Made by a program: the position numbers and the translations under genes
Part shown: piece by piece, positions 18,719 through 27,461 of the stretch
Layout: the number at the start of each line of letters is the position of its first letter
Position numbering within the stretch: position 1 is the stretch's first letter
The notes under the pieces: model-generated
What the model saw: the letters and a program-made list of their open reading frames with translations, nothing else
Told to the model about the DNA's origin: nothing
The model's database searches: none
DNA from: CAYOPZ01 sp964406005
Lineage (GTDB): Bacteria > Bacteroidota > Bacteroidia > Bacteroidales > SM23-62
Length of the DNA stretch: 64,000 bases
Direction of reading: 5' to 3'
Assembly: GCA_964406005.1 (NCBI GenBank)
Contig: CAYOPZ010000002.1
Coordinates: 62,001 to 126,000, forward strand

Positions 18719-19821
18719 AAGCTGTCCTCAATAATTACTTCGAACAGCAGCGGCCAGTACTTGCCGGTCACATACATGCGTTTGTTGTCCCTGTCCCAGG
18801 CGATCCCGTTGAACACATCTATCCGGCTGTGCCGTTCTTTCTCGGGCAGAATCCCGTTCATGTCAAGCTGTCCGGTAATTTTCCCCGAAGCAGGGTCAAT
18901 GATCACAATCCTCTGTTCCCCGTAAACGTTTGCAAAAATTTTCCCTTCAATGTATTCAAGTTCATTGAGCCTGCTGACCGGTCCCTCGTTGTCGTACACC
19001 TCAAGCTGCCTCTCCTGTGTAAAATATTCGGGATCCATAAAGTAGAGCCGGTTCGAACCGTCGCTCATGATCAGGTTTTCCCGGTCATGTGTCAGCCCCC
19101 ATCCTTCCTTGTTCTGGTAATAAATCTTTTGAAGACGGCGGAAGGATCCCATGTCGTATACAAAACCTACCTGGGATTTGTAGGTCAGCTGATAGATTTT
19201 CCCGTCGAGAATGGTTATGCCTTCCCCGAAAATATCTGAAGGCAGGTTCATCGTACGGACCGTTTCGCCTGTTTCAATGACGACCTTCCTCAGAGAGGAT
19301 TCGTTATACCGCCCGGTTCCCTCGTAAAGAAACCCGCCGTTGTATACCAGCCCCTGTGTATATGCATGTATATCATGCGGATATGAATTTACCACCCGGT
19401 AGGCAATATTTCCGGGCCGGATGTCGGACCGCAGTACCACGGAGAGGTTCCGTGTATCGCTCTTCCCGCCGTTATACCATGTAACGGTCCTGAGGGGAAG
19501 CGTTCCGACTTTCAGCCCATCCGATGCAAGCATGTATTCGAAGGGCGCCCGGTAGGCCACCCCCGACCTTATGCCGGACAGGAAAAACTCCACAGAGTCG
19601 ACCCGGATGGTATCGGACAGGATTTCAAGGATCGCTTCTATCCCGTCCCCCGAAGTATAAAGCTGGTTTTCCCCGGGGCTTGAGATCCGGGAAACAGAAA
19701 CGGCCGGGGAACTTTGACCTCGGGGTCCCTGATCCGCCGTACGGCCTCTGCTGCCTGTACAACAGTTGATCAGGTATCCGTATAATAAGGTGAGAAAAAC
19801 AAATGATACAATGGCTCTCAT
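18715..19821 (-). CDS. Glutaminyl-peptide cyclotransferase, lipoprotein
   Basis: 368 residues. The N-terminus has a hydrophobic segment and a Cys pair (L-I-N-C-C-T-G) consistent with a lipoprotein signal. The second half is the five-bladed propeller of the glutamine cyclotransferase family (PF05096), recognisable from S-Y-P-H-D-I-H-A-Y-T-Q-G-L, F-L-Y-E-G-T-G and E-G-I-T-I-L-D-G-K-I-Y-Q-L-T-Y. It turns N-terminal Gln of exported proteins into pyroglutamate. Several exported proteins in this window have Gln right after the predicted signal cleavage site, which fits. Residues 40-125 form a separate domain that may be Ig-like. Confidence 0.9.
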   Translation of the reverse strand: MRAIVSFVFLTLLYGYLINCCTGSRGRTADQGPRGQSSPAVSVSRISSPGENQLYTSGDGIEAILEILSDTIRVDSVEFFLSGIRSGVAYRAPFEYMLASDGLKVGTLPLRTVTWYNGGKSDTRNLSVVLRSDIRPGNIAYRVVNSYPHDIHAYTQGLVYNGGFLYEGTGRYNESSLRKVVIETGETVRTMNLPSDIFGEGITILDGKIYQLTYKSQVGFVYDMGSFRRLQKIYYQNKEGWGLTHDRENLIMSDGSNRLYFMDPEYFTQERQLEVYDNEGPVSRLNELEYIEGKIFANVYGEQRIVIIDPASGKITGQLDMNGILPEKERHSRIDVFNGIAWDRDNKRMYVTGKYWPLLFEVIIEDSF

Positions 19822-19837
19822 GAGAAATCCGGCTTTT

Positions 19838-20260
19838 CTATTTACCGAACATTTTACTGAACCAGCCCCGCTTATTGCCCGCCCGCCGGCCGATGTTCCT
19901 GAGTTCCTCCTTCCTTCCGGGTTCCTGAGGATTCAGCATCTGCCATACCTGGCTCCAGCCGGGGAAACCACCCAGGTTCTTGTCATCGATATAGACATCC
20001 GCCTGGACTTTCCGGGAGACGGCTTCATCATACTGTTCTTCCGGGTAGTTTTGATTGACGGCATAAAATTCAATCCCCCTCTCCCTGCAGAATTCCACGG
20101 CATCCTCCAGCTCTTTCCCGCTCCTGTAGGTCCACAGGATCAGCTGATGCTTCTGCTTCTGCAATTCCTTCATGGTTTCAAATGCAAACAGCATTTCCCT
20201 GCCTATCTCCGGGTACTTATGCTCAACTATGGTTCCGTCAAAATCTATGGCAATGACCAT
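19838..20260 (-). CDS. Small HAD-superfamily phosphatase (BT0820-like)
   Basis: 140 residues. It begins M-V-I-A-I-D-F-D-G-T-I-V, the HAD motif I with nucleophile Asp; motif II-like L-I-L-W-T-Y-R and an acidic D-V-Y-I-D-D-K near residue 92 complete the core. There is no large cap domain. The start at 20260 is chosen because upstream codons overlap cysK and carry no conserved sequence. The substrate is unknown. It is placed 46 bases after cysK on the same strand, so it may be cotranscribed with cysteine synthesis genes. The last 25 residues are basic. Confidence 0.85.
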   Translation of the reverse strand: MVIAIDFDGTIVEHKYPEIGREMLFAFETMKELQKQKHQLILWTYRSGKELEDAVEFCRERGIEFYAVNQNYPEEQYDEAVSRKVQADVYIDDKNLGGFPGWSQVWQMLNPQEPGRKEELRNIGRRAGNKRGWFSKMFGK

Positions 20261-20306
20261 TCTCCCGAGTTTTTGCCTGACACCTGACCGGTATCCCTGC
20301 GTAAAG

Positions 20307-21218
20307 TTAAAACAATTCTTCCATGGACAGGTATCTTTCACCCGTATCGTAGTTGAAACCCAGTATCCTGCTGCCGGATGGAAGCTCGGGTATCTTTTTT
20401 GCTATGGCGGCAAGGGTCGCCCCGCTCGAAATGCCTCCGAAAAGGCCTTCCTCTCCGGCCGCTTTCCTTGTAAACTCAAATGCTTCATCCTTTTCGACCG
20501 GGATGGTCCCGTCGAGGAGCTCCGTATGCAGGTTGGCAGGAATGAAACCTGCACCTATGCCCTGTATGGGATGGGAGCCCGGCTTGCCTCCGCCGATCAC
20601 CGGTGACAATGCCGGCTCGACGGCATACACTTTCAGGTCCGGGAATTTCTTTTTCAGGACTTCCGCACAACCTGTTATATGGCCTCCCGTCCCGACCCCC
20701 GTGATGAGAACATCAATCCCGCCGGGGAAATCGGCAACGATCTCCTGTGCGGTTGTTTTCCTGTGAATGTCAATATTTGCCTCGTTGTCGAACTGAGAAG
20801 GTGTCCAGGATCCCCGGATTTCCTTCAGCAGTTCCTGAACGCGCCCAATGGCCCCTTTCATGCCCTTTTCCCTCGGGGTCAGCTCAAAAGAGGCTCCATA
20901 TGCCTGCATGATCCTTCTTCTTTCCGTGGTCATGGATTCGGGCATTACCAGGATCAGCCTGTACCCTTTCACGGCAGCAACCATGGCCAGGCCGATCCCC
21001 GTATTCCCGGAAGTGGGCTCTATGATCACTGAGCCGGGCTTCAGAAGCCCTTTTTCCTCGGCATCCTCTACCATGTTCATCGCGATTCTATCCTTGATGC
21101 TGCCCCCGGGGTTCTCCCTTTCGAGCTTTATCCAGACTTCATAATCTTCCGGGAACAACCTGTTAATCCTCAGGTGGGTCGTGTTCCCTATCGTTTCAAT
21201 GATCGTATTTGCTTTCAC
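20307..21218 (-). CDS. cysK: Cysteine synthase A (O-acetylserine sulfhydrylase)
   Basis: 303 residues. PLP enzyme making L-cysteine from O-acetylserine and sulfide. The lysine that binds PLP is in G-G-S-I-K-D-R-I-A (about K42), the substrate loop is P-T-S-G-N-T-G (about 68-74), and the phosphate loop is G-V-G-T-G-G-H (about 175). Length matches CysK/CysM. It lies 93 bases after cysE on the same strand, so both steps of cysteine synthesis are together. Confidence 0.95.
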   Translation of the reverse strand: MKANTIIETIGNTTHLRINRLFPEDYEVWIKLERENPGGSIKDRIAMNMVEDAEEKGLLKPGSVIIEPTSGNTGIGLAMVAAVKGYRLILVMPESMTTERRRIMQAYGASFELTPREKGMKGAIGRVQELLKEIRGSWTPSQFDNEANIDIHRKTTAQEIVADFPGGIDVLITGVGTGGHITGCAEVLKKKFPDLKVYAVEPALSPVIGGGKPGSHPIQGIGAGFIPANLHTELLDGTIPVEKDEAFEFTRKAAGEEGLFGGISSGATLAAIAKKIPELPSGSRILGFNYDTGERYLSMEELF

Positions 21219-21311
21219 GAGAAAATATTTCAGTTAAATATCATGTTATTAGTATGTTATTAACTCCATCCCTGATATTATTTTTTTACCGTACTGCCGC
21301 TTCTGACCACA

Positions 21312-22154
21312 TCAGATCACCCAGTTGATCTGGTCGGGCAGATCCTTGCTGTCGCGCACGACCACATGGCTTTTCTGGTAAACCACCGAAAAGGGCAATA
21401 TGCTTTCCGTAAGCCAGACGTTCCCTCCTATCACGGAATCATGCCCGATCACCGTTTCCCCTCCAAGAATTGTGCTCCTGGCGTAAATGATCACATTGTC
21501 CTGGATCGTCGGATGACGTTTCTGCCTGGCAAGGCTTTTCTTTACAAAAAGCGCGCCCAGCGTGACCCCCTGGTAGATTTTTACGTTGTTCCCGATAATG
21601 GCCGTTTCGCCTATAACGGTTCCCGTTCCATGGTCAATAAAGAATGACTCCCCTATGCGGGCCCCCGGATGAATGTCCACGCCCGTTTTTCCATGGGCAT
21701 ACTCTGCCATTACCCTGGGAAGGACAGGCACCTCCATCCTGTACAGTTCATGTGCAAGCCGGTATGTCGCTATGCTGTAAAAGCCGGGGTAGCACAGAAT
21801 GATCTCCTCAATGCATTCGGAGGCCGGGTCGAACTGGTTGAACGCTTCGGCGTCCATCAGCAATAACCTGTGTATCCCCGGCAAGCGATCGAGAAAACGT
21901 GTACAAATTTCCGAAGTTTTCTTTTTCATCACTTTTTGCAGTGGCGCAAGCAGGGCCTCAAGGTTCTTTTCAAGCAGAACCAGCTGCTTTTCAATTTCCT
22001 CTTTCGTAAAGTCGGGTTTCACCCTGAAGGGGAAAAAGAAATCGATAAGCCGCTCCACAAACTGCTCGGTCTCTTTCACGGAGGGTACCTCCTCGCAATA
22101 ATTCTGATTTGCACTGTGCAGGTAACCCGGGAAATGCTCTATTGAATCTTTCAT
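21312..22154 (-). CDS. cysE: Serine O-acetyltransferase
   Basis: 280 residues. It transfers acetyl from acetyl-CoA to serine, the step before CysK. The N-terminal helical domain (about 1-150) is followed by a left-handed beta-helix (about 155-255) with family signature D-I-H-P-G-A-R-I-G and H-G-T-G-T-V-I-G-E-T-A. Length and the N-terminal region resemble the longer serine acetyltransferases found with cysK in Bacteroidota (EpsC group). It is the first gene of a cysE-cysK-HAD set. Confidence 0.93.
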   Translation of the reverse strand: MKDSIEHFPGYLHSANQNYCEEVPSVKETEQFVERLIDFFFPFRVKPDFTKEEIEKQLVLLEKNLEALLAPLQKVMKKKTSEICTRFLDRLPGIHRLLLMDAEAFNQFDPASECIEEIILCYPGFYSIATYRLAHELYRMEVPVLPRVMAEYAHGKTGVDIHPGARIGESFFIDHGTGTVIGETAIIGNNVKIYQGVTLGALFVKKSLARQKRHPTIQDNVIIYARSTILGGETVIGHDSVIGGNVWLTESILPFSVVYQKSHVVVRDSKDLPDQINWVI

Positions 22155-22244
22155 CGTCTCATTTTTAAACGGAGGTTGTACAAATGCGCCTTTACCAGCG
22201 CAATATTAGGAATAAAACCGGAAAATCATTACCGGCCGCAGTAA

Positions 22245-23318
22245 CTATCTTTCAGGCAGGTTGAATGAATATCTGAGTGAAAAGACATTTGAATACAGGG
22301 CGATGGAACGGTCTGCAATATCTGTCAGGGCATAATCCACCGTAAAGTTATACAGGTGTATCCCCAGCCCCAGGCAGGGCTGGAAATCCAGCGAATTCTC
22401 CCCGGAAAACCCCGGAACCAGCTGCATATTGCCGACCCCCAGCCTCAGGAACACAAGGCGCTTATAATCCGCCTCCAGCCCCACGCGCGGATCCATGCTG
22501 AAGAACCCGGTCCGTACAAGCGTGCTGCGTTTCCCGTCAAAAGTGAATTCTGCATCCAGTTCCGCGAGCAGGCCGAACTGTTCATGAAGGCTGAAGGACC
22601 TTGCCGCTCCCAGGATCAGCCCCGGCAGGGTCAGCTCGAGTGAATTTTCGGGCAGCTCATTGCCCGTTACGAGGAACACTTCCTCAAGGTCCGCAGTATT
22701 GAAGCTCCAGGCATTAAAGGTGGAAGTGACATCCCTGGCCGCAAGCCCGAACCTCCACCGGCCCTGCTGAAAAGCGGCACCCAGGTCAAACCCGAATCCC
22801 CAGGCCCGTGCAAAATCCCCCGTTTTCCTGTATATAAGCTTGACATTTCCCCCGTAGTTAAGTTGTGATGCAGAAGTACTCCGTGCATAGGAAAAGAGGA
22901 ATCCGTAATCGGCCGCAGAAAACCTGCTGATGCGGTCATACCGGATGTTCCCGTTGTTGTCAACCAGCTCCAGGGTATTGGGTATATCATCCACACCGAA
23001 ACGAATGACGCTGAAACCTCCCGCACTTTTTTCATCCATGCGGAGGGCAAACCCGGCGTAATCGTATTTTGCGATCCCGGCAAAATACTCGGAATGCATC
23101 AACCCGATTCCTGCCTGGTTCTCAAGACCCGTCAATCCGGCGGGATTCCAGTATCCCCCCGTAACGTCCCGGCTGCTGGCCACGACTGCACCCGCCATCG
23201 CAAAAGACCTGGCGCCCACGCCAATGGACAGGAATTCATTGCTGTATTTCGGGATCTCGGCTTTCAGTGATGCAGCCAAAGAAATACAGGCAAGGCTTGT
23301 CAGAAGTTTACGGACCAT
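22245..23318 (-). CDS. PorV/PorQ family outer-membrane beta-barrel protein
   Basis: 357 residues. Signal peptide (M-V-R-K-L-L-T-S-L-A-C-I-S-L-A-A-S) then the family start F-L-S-I-G-V-G-A-R-S-F-A-M-A-G-A, followed by W-N-P-A-G-L, as in FadL-like UPF0164/PorV-PorQ proteins. Alternating beta-strand patterns continue to the end, and the protein closes with S-L-R-Y-S-F. Relatives PorV and PorQ are outer-membrane parts of the type IX secretion machinery, but many family members have no defined role. A T9SS-sorted protein at 47 kb shows the pathway is used here. Confidence 0.78.
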   Translation of the reverse strand: MVRKLLTSLACISLAASLKAEIPKYSNEFLSIGVGARSFAMAGAVVASSRDVTGGYWNPAGLTGLENQAGIGLMHSEYFAGIAKYDYAGFALRMDEKSAGGFSVIRFGVDDIPNTLELVDNNGNIRYDRISRFSAADYGFLFSYARSTSASQLNYGGNVKLIYRKTGDFARAWGFGFDLGAAFQQGRWRFGLAARDVTSTFNAWSFNTADLEEVFLVTGNELPENSLELTLPGLILGAARSFSLHEQFGLLAELDAEFTFDGKRSTLVRTGFFSMDPRVGLEADYKRLVFLRLGVGNMQLVPGFSGENSLDFQPCLGLGIHLYNFTVDYALTDIADRSIALYSNVFSLRYSFNLPER

Positions 23319-23412
23319 ACGCAGTGAAGGCTTATGTACAAAACCCGGAAAAACTTACCTTATTTAACTTACAAATCCCTACTTTTATTGCTGCAATCCC
23401 CGTGCATTTGAT

Positions 23413-24168
23413 ATGAATTCAAGGCAGTCCCTTCCTGAGCACATTCCCGGCCTGGTCACCCTGTGCAATCTCGCAACCGGCTTTCTGTCGGTTCTCATGG
23501 CATTTGAAAATCATCTGCTGTTTGCCGGGTGGCTGATCCTGCTGGCTGCGGTGCTGGACTTCCTTGACGGACTGCTGGCCCGGCTGCTGAATGCAGCCAG
23601 TGAAACGGGAAAACAACTGGATTCGCTGGCAGACATAGTCAGTTTCGGCGTGGCACCTGCCGCCATTGTCTTCAGAATGATGGAACTCATCCTCTGGCAA
23701 TCCAGGGGAATCTCCGGGCTTAACGATGCGGACATCGGCCTGCGCATAGTAATGCTCTCTCCGGTGGTGATCCTCCTGTGTGCGGCCATACGTCTGTCGC
23801 GTTTCAACGTCCTGAAGGAAAGCGATGCTTTCGAAGGGCTGGCAACCCCGGCTGTGGCGATTTTTTTTGCAGGAATATGCATCTTCGCACTCCGCCATCC
23901 CGACGTTGCGCTGACATCCTTTGTCATGCAGATACCCTTGATGCTTGCAGCCGTTCTGGCCATGGGACTCCTGATGATCATCCCCGTCCGGATGTTCGGC
24001 CTGAAGTTCCGGGGTCCCGGTTGGAAGGGGAACGGAATTCGCTATGTCTTTCTTGCCGTTTCTGGCATTTTATTGATAATATTGCATGAAATTGCCTTGC
24101 CGGCGATCATTATTATTTACCTGCTTTTATCAATTTTTCAGAACCTGTTAATCCCGGAACCAAAATGA
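23413..24168 (+). CDS. pssA: CDP-diacylglycerol-serine O-phosphatidyltransferase
   Basis: 251 residues. It makes phosphatidylserine, the precursor of phosphatidylethanolamine, in the inner membrane. The CDP-alcohol phosphotransferase motif is complete: D-G-L-L-A-R at about 53-58, then G-K-Q-L-D-S-L-A-D (D-G-x2-A-R-x8-G-x3-D-x3-D). About seven membrane segments. The stop overlaps the purS start (ATGA), an unexpected partner since purS is a purine gene. A TACTTTTA stretch about 30 bases upstream is a weak promoter candidate. Confidence 0.92.
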   Translation: MNSRQSLPEHIPGLVTLCNLATGFLSVLMAFENHLLFAGWLILLAAVLDFLDGLLARLLNAASETGKQLDSLADIVSFGVAPAAIVFRMMELILWQSRGISGLNDADIGLRIVMLSPVVILLCAAIRLSRFNVLKESDAFEGLATPAVAIFFAGICIFALRHPDVALTSFVMQIPLMLAAVLAMGLLMIIPVRMFGLKFRGPGWKGNGIRYVFLAVSGILLIILHEIALPAIIIIYLLLSIFQNLLIPEPK

Positions 24169-24425
24169 AATTTATTGCAGAAATCGATATCATGCCTCTG
24201 AAGGCCCTGCTTGACCCGCAGGGCAAAGCGGTGACCCACGGAATGAAAAATCTCGGATTCAATGAGGTTTCAAATATCAGGGTGGGGAAACACATCACGC
24301 TCGAAATCGAGGCCGATTCTGAAAAGGCAGCGGGTGCCAGGATCGATGAGGCCTGCAGGAAGTTCCTGACCAACCCCATCATCGAAAGCTACGAATTCAG
24401 GCTTCGCATACCGGAAAAATCCTGA
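24165..24425 (+). CDS. purS: PurS subunit of phosphoribosylformylglycinamidine synthase
   Basis: 86 residues, the usual length. PurS dimers bridge PurL and PurQ in the fourth step of purine synthesis. Family features: an N-terminal beta-strand then I-M-P-L-K-A-L-L-D-P-Q-G-K-A-V, the G-F-N-E-V-S-N-I-R-V-G-K turn, and I-E-S-Y-E-F at the end. It overlaps pssA by 4 bases (ATGA), so translation is coupled to a lipid gene; purL and purQ are not in the window. It converges on the cyd operon with only 3 bases between stops. Confidence 0.88.
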   Translation: MKFIAEIDIMPLKALLDPQGKAVTHGMKNLGFNEVSNIRVGKHITLEIEADSEKAAGARIDEACRKFLTNPIIESYEFRLRIPEKS

Positions 24426-24428
24426 CAC

Positions 24429-24554
24429 TCAGTTTCCGTCCTCCTGCGGAGGATGCCTGCGCTCCACGGTCCGCAAGACCCACCTGATGACAAAATAGCT
24501 GAGTGCGATGAAGGCCGGCCAGCTTAAATACCATATGAGGGAATCAATAGACAT
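24429..24554 (-). CDS. 41-residue single-pass protein, CydX-like candidate
   Basis: 41 codons starting at an ATG that overlaps the end of cydB by 11 bases. One membrane helix (about residues 6-28) begins with L-I-W-Y-L-S-W, followed by a charged tail (R-T-V-E-R-R-H-P-P-Q-E-D). Position after cydB, size, an aromatic W-Y start and a charged C-terminus recall CydX/YbgT, the small subunit that stabilises heme in E. coli cytochrome bd. Sequence identity to known CydX is too low to claim by eye. A longer start at 24563 is also possible. Confidence 0.65.
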   Translation of the reverse strand: MSIDSLIWYLSWPAFIALSYFVIRWVLRTVERRHPPQEDGN

Positions 24555-25674
24555 GTGTTTCATTTTCCATTTCCTGAGGATCGATCTTTTTCCTGTTGAT
24601 GGCTTTCCAGGCAAAATAAATATAGCCTGCCACCAGGGGGGACAACAGGGAGACATAGCCCATGGCCGCCAGGGTATAATGGCTGGAGGAGCTGTTTTCA
24701 ATATGCAGGGAGCTTTGCAGGTCGAATCCGGAAGGATAATAACATGTATGATTCAGTCCTGCAACAAGGAACAGTGAAAACACGACCAGGATGGTCCCGG
24801 CACCGCCGAATATGAATCCCGATCTGCTTCCGGCAAAAAGGTTCCGGTATAGGGCAAACAACACAGCGGAAACGCCGATAAGGAAAAACACAAGCACAAT
24901 GGGCATGGCCAGGAAATTATGCAGGTATTTGAATTTTTCCATGCTTACGGCATAAGTTTCCGGGTCGTATGAAAATCCATGCATAACCATCAGTCGAACG
25001 GTAAAGGCGAGAAAAAACACCAGGAAGGGAATGGCATTGAACAGCAGGTGCTTCCTGCCGAGCTCCGACAATTCCGCATCATCTATGTTCCTGATCACGT
25101 ACATGATGCCCAGGATCCTGGCAAGGAAGAAGACCGTCAGTCCGAGTGCGACATTGTGCCAGTTCAGCACAGCTTCCAGTCCGTGCGCAGGATTTTCCCA
25201 GCTTGAAATGTTCATTTCGTTTACCGAAAAATTGGCTCCGTTGAAAAAAGTGCCCACTGCGGTCCCGATGAGAACGGGTCCCAGGATTCCGTTGATCACC
25301 AGGAACACATCAAAGGTTTTCTGACCCAGAAAATTTGCCGGTTTTGACCTGAATTCATAGGAAATGGCCTGGATGATAAAGCAGAACAGTATGGCCATCC
25401 AGACCCAGTATGCGCCCCCGAAACTGGTTGCGTAGAACAGCGGGAAGGAAGCAAAAAATGCACCCCCGAAGGTAACAAGGGTAGTGAAGGTAAATTCCCA
25501 TTTCCTTCCGAATGCGTTCACAAGCATGGTCCTTTGCATGGGTTTCCTGCCCAGGGGGAAAATGAGGGTCTGCCCTCCCTGGACGAACATCAGGAAAACA
25601 AGCAGGCTGGCAAGCAGGGATATAATCACCCACCAGTATTGTTGCAGAGCCAGATGTGAAAGGTTTCCGAACAT
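24544..25674 (-). CDS. cydB: Cytochrome bd quinol oxidase subunit II
   Basis: 376 residues with about eight or nine membrane segments. Second core subunit of cytochrome bd, the high-affinity quinol oxidase of the inner membrane. Visible family features are an N-terminal W-W-V-I-I-S-L-L helix, the L-V-N-A-F-G-R-K-W-E loop and the F-L-A-R segment in the middle. It starts 1 base after the cydA stop and overlaps the small CydX-like gene. It lacks heme ligands, as expected for CydB. Confidence 0.94.
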   Translation of the reverse strand: MFGNLSHLALQQYWWVIISLLASLLVFLMFVQGGQTLIFPLGRKPMQRTMLVNAFGRKWEFTFTTLVTFGGAFFASFPLFYATSFGGAYWVWMAILFCFIIQAISYEFRSKPANFLGQKTFDVFLVINGILGPVLIGTAVGTFFNGANFSVNEMNISSWENPAHGLEAVLNWHNVALGLTVFFLARILGIMYVIRNIDDAELSELGRKHLLFNAIPFLVFFLAFTVRLMVMHGFSYDPETYAVSMEKFKYLHNFLAMPIVLVFFLIGVSAVLFALYRNLFAGSRSGFIFGGAGTILVVFSLFLVAGLNHTCYYPSGFDLQSSLHIENSSSSHYTLAAMGYVSLLSPLVAGYIYFAWKAINRKKIDPQEMENETHVY

Positions 25675-25675
25675 T

Positions 25676-27241
25676 TTAATGTCCTCCTTCTTTAGGTCCC
25701 AGTTTGATCTGCCTGACCATGATTTTCACCTCCGCGATAGCCAGGGTTGTGAAAATGGCAGCGAACATCCAGAATGTCATCCGGACCATCGCCGAATCTA
25801 TTCGCGAGACTGCCGCAAAGGTAGGCATCAGGTCCTGTATGACCCAGGGTTGCCTGCCCATTTCAGCCACGATCCACCCCGCCATTGTAGCCAGGTAGGC
25901 CAGCGGAATGGTCCAGATTGCCAGGTGCAACAAACCCTTCCTTTGCTTGAGTGTATCCCTCCAGGCATGCCTGAAGATGAGGATGAAAAAAAGCAGGAAA
26001 TAGAATCCGAGAACCACCATGATATGAAAGCTGTAGAACGAAAGGGGGACATTGGGGACAAGGCTTGCTGTGTCATCGATAAAACCGTACCCGAAATAGC
26101 GGAAATAATTCTCTTTGAAATAGGGGTCAGTGAACATAGCCTTGTGTGCCTCGTATGTCCCCATGTCACCGGATTCCCTGGCTTCCTTCAGCTCCGCAAG
26201 GATCTGCCGTGCATACCTGCCTCGTTCTATTTTTTCACGGGCAGACATGATCCCATTCTCCTCGTTCCCTGCAATCAGGTCGACAACGCCCGGAACGTAG
26301 GCGTCAAACCTGCCGTAGGCCATATAGGAAAGGAAATTGGGTATTTCTATGCGAAACGAGAAATCCTTAATGTTCTCGTAATCCGGGTCTTCCTCCGCCT
26401 CCGACATAACACCGATGGCCACAAGGCCCGCTCCCTCCTGCCCGTGATATAGCCCTTCGAGGGCCGCAAACTTCATGGGCTGGACATGCACGATCTGCCG
26501 GGTGGATCCGTCTCCGGTTACGATCAGAAAAATCCCGGAGAGCAATCCGAAGGCTGAAGCGACAAGTATGCTTCGCCTGGCCATAAGGATTTCCCTCTTT
26601 TTCAGCAGGAACCAGGCACTGACCCCGGTTACGAAAACCGAAGCAAGGACGAAACCGCTGGTTGTGGTATGCAGGAACTTGTTTACGGCCACCGGTGAAA
26701 AAAGCACTTCCCAGAAGTTCATCATTTCATTGCGGGCCGTTTCCGGGTTGAACTGCATGCCCACGGGATTCTGCATCCAGGCATTTGCCACAAGAATCCA
26801 GAGGGCGGAAAGGTTTGCCCCGATGGCCACCAGCCAGGTGGAAGCAAGATGCCATTTCCTGCTTATCTTTTCCCATCCGAAAAACATTACGGCAAGGAAG
26901 GTGGACTCCATGAAAAATGCCATGATCCCCTCGATGGCCAGCGGTGCACCGAAAATATCACCGACGAACCATGAATAGCTTGACCAGTTGGTGCCGAATT
27001 CAAACTCCATGATCAGGCCCGTGGCCACACCTATTGCAAAATTGATCCCGAACAGGGTCATCCAGAATTTCGTGATCCTTTTCCACCTTTCATCCCCTGT
27101 CCTTACATAAAGGCTTTCCATAAAGGCCAGGATAAACGACAATCCGAGGGTCAGCGGAACAAAGAGCCAGTGGTACATGGCCGTAAGGGCAAATTGTCCC
27201 CGCGACCAGTTGACAAGCGATAAATCAATATTGTCGAGCAT
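25676..27241 (-). CDS. cydA: Cytochrome bd quinol oxidase subunit I
   Basis: 521 residues. CydA carries hemes b558, b595 and d and oxidises quinol while reducing oxygen to water. The first helix has H-W-L-F-V-P-L-T-L-G with the heme b595 ligand His (about residue 24). The periplasmic Q-loop (about 255-375) is of substantial length, and the signature G-R-Q-P-W follows near residue 438. About nine membrane helices. The operon is DUF4492-cydA-cydB-small gene, minus strand, spacing 7, 1 and overlap. Confidence 0.96.
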   Translation of the reverse strand: MLDNIDLSLVNWSRGQFALTAMYHWLFVPLTLGLSFILAFMESLYVRTGDERWKRITKFWMTLFGINFAIGVATGLIMEFEFGTNWSSYSWFVGDIFGAPLAIEGIMAFFMESTFLAVMFFGWEKISRKWHLASTWLVAIGANLSALWILVANAWMQNPVGMQFNPETARNEMMNFWEVLFSPVAVNKFLHTTTSGFVLASVFVTGVSAWFLLKKREILMARRSILVASAFGLLSGIFLIVTGDGSTRQIVHVQPMKFAALEGLYHGQEGAGLVAIGVMSEAEEDPDYENIKDFSFRIEIPNFLSYMAYGRFDAYVPGVVDLIAGNEENGIMSAREKIERGRYARQILAELKEARESGDMGTYEAHKAMFTDPYFKENYFRYFGYGFIDDTASLVPNVPLSFYSFHIMVVLGFYFLLFFILIFRHAWRDTLKQRKGLLHLAIWTIPLAYLATMAGWIVAEMGRQPWVIQDLMPTFAAVSRIDSAMVRMTFWMFAAIFTTLAIAEVKIMVRQIKLGPKEGGH

Positions 27242-27248
27242 TGCCGGG

Positions 27249-27461
27249 TTATTGGGTTAATTGTTCAATGACGTAATCACTTCTTTCCTCATCGCTGCGG
27301 AATTTTGTTTCCAGGAAATCCGGGAAGAAAAACAATTTCATGATGATAAAAAACACGAACAGCTTGATCAGAATGATGATCCAGAGCTTCCTGCCCACAG
27401 TCATATTCCTGAAACCATCGTAGTAAAACCTGAAGATCCTGTATACTATATTCCCGGACAT
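27249..27461 (-). CDS. DUF4492 small membrane protein upstream of cydAB
   Basis: 70 residues with one hydrophobic helix (about 25-47: L-W-I-I-I-L-I-K-L-F-V-F-F). The N-terminal F-R-F-Y-Y-D-G-F-R-N-M-T-V-G-R-K-L-W stretch is the DUF4492 hallmark. In Bacteroidota this gene is commonly found directly ahead of cydA, so it probably helps assemble or stabilise the oxidase; no biochemical role is established to my knowledge. It lies 7 bases before cydA. Confidence 0.85.
   Translation of the reverse strand: MSGNIVYRIFRFYYDGFRNMTVGRKLWIIILIKLFVFFIIMKLFFFPDFLETKFRSDEERSDYVIEQLTQ

Noticed and set aside
20261..20341. 27-codon N-terminal extension of the HAD phosphatase
   Set aside because: Overlaps cysK and has no conserved sequence; the HAD motif begins right at the internal ATG.
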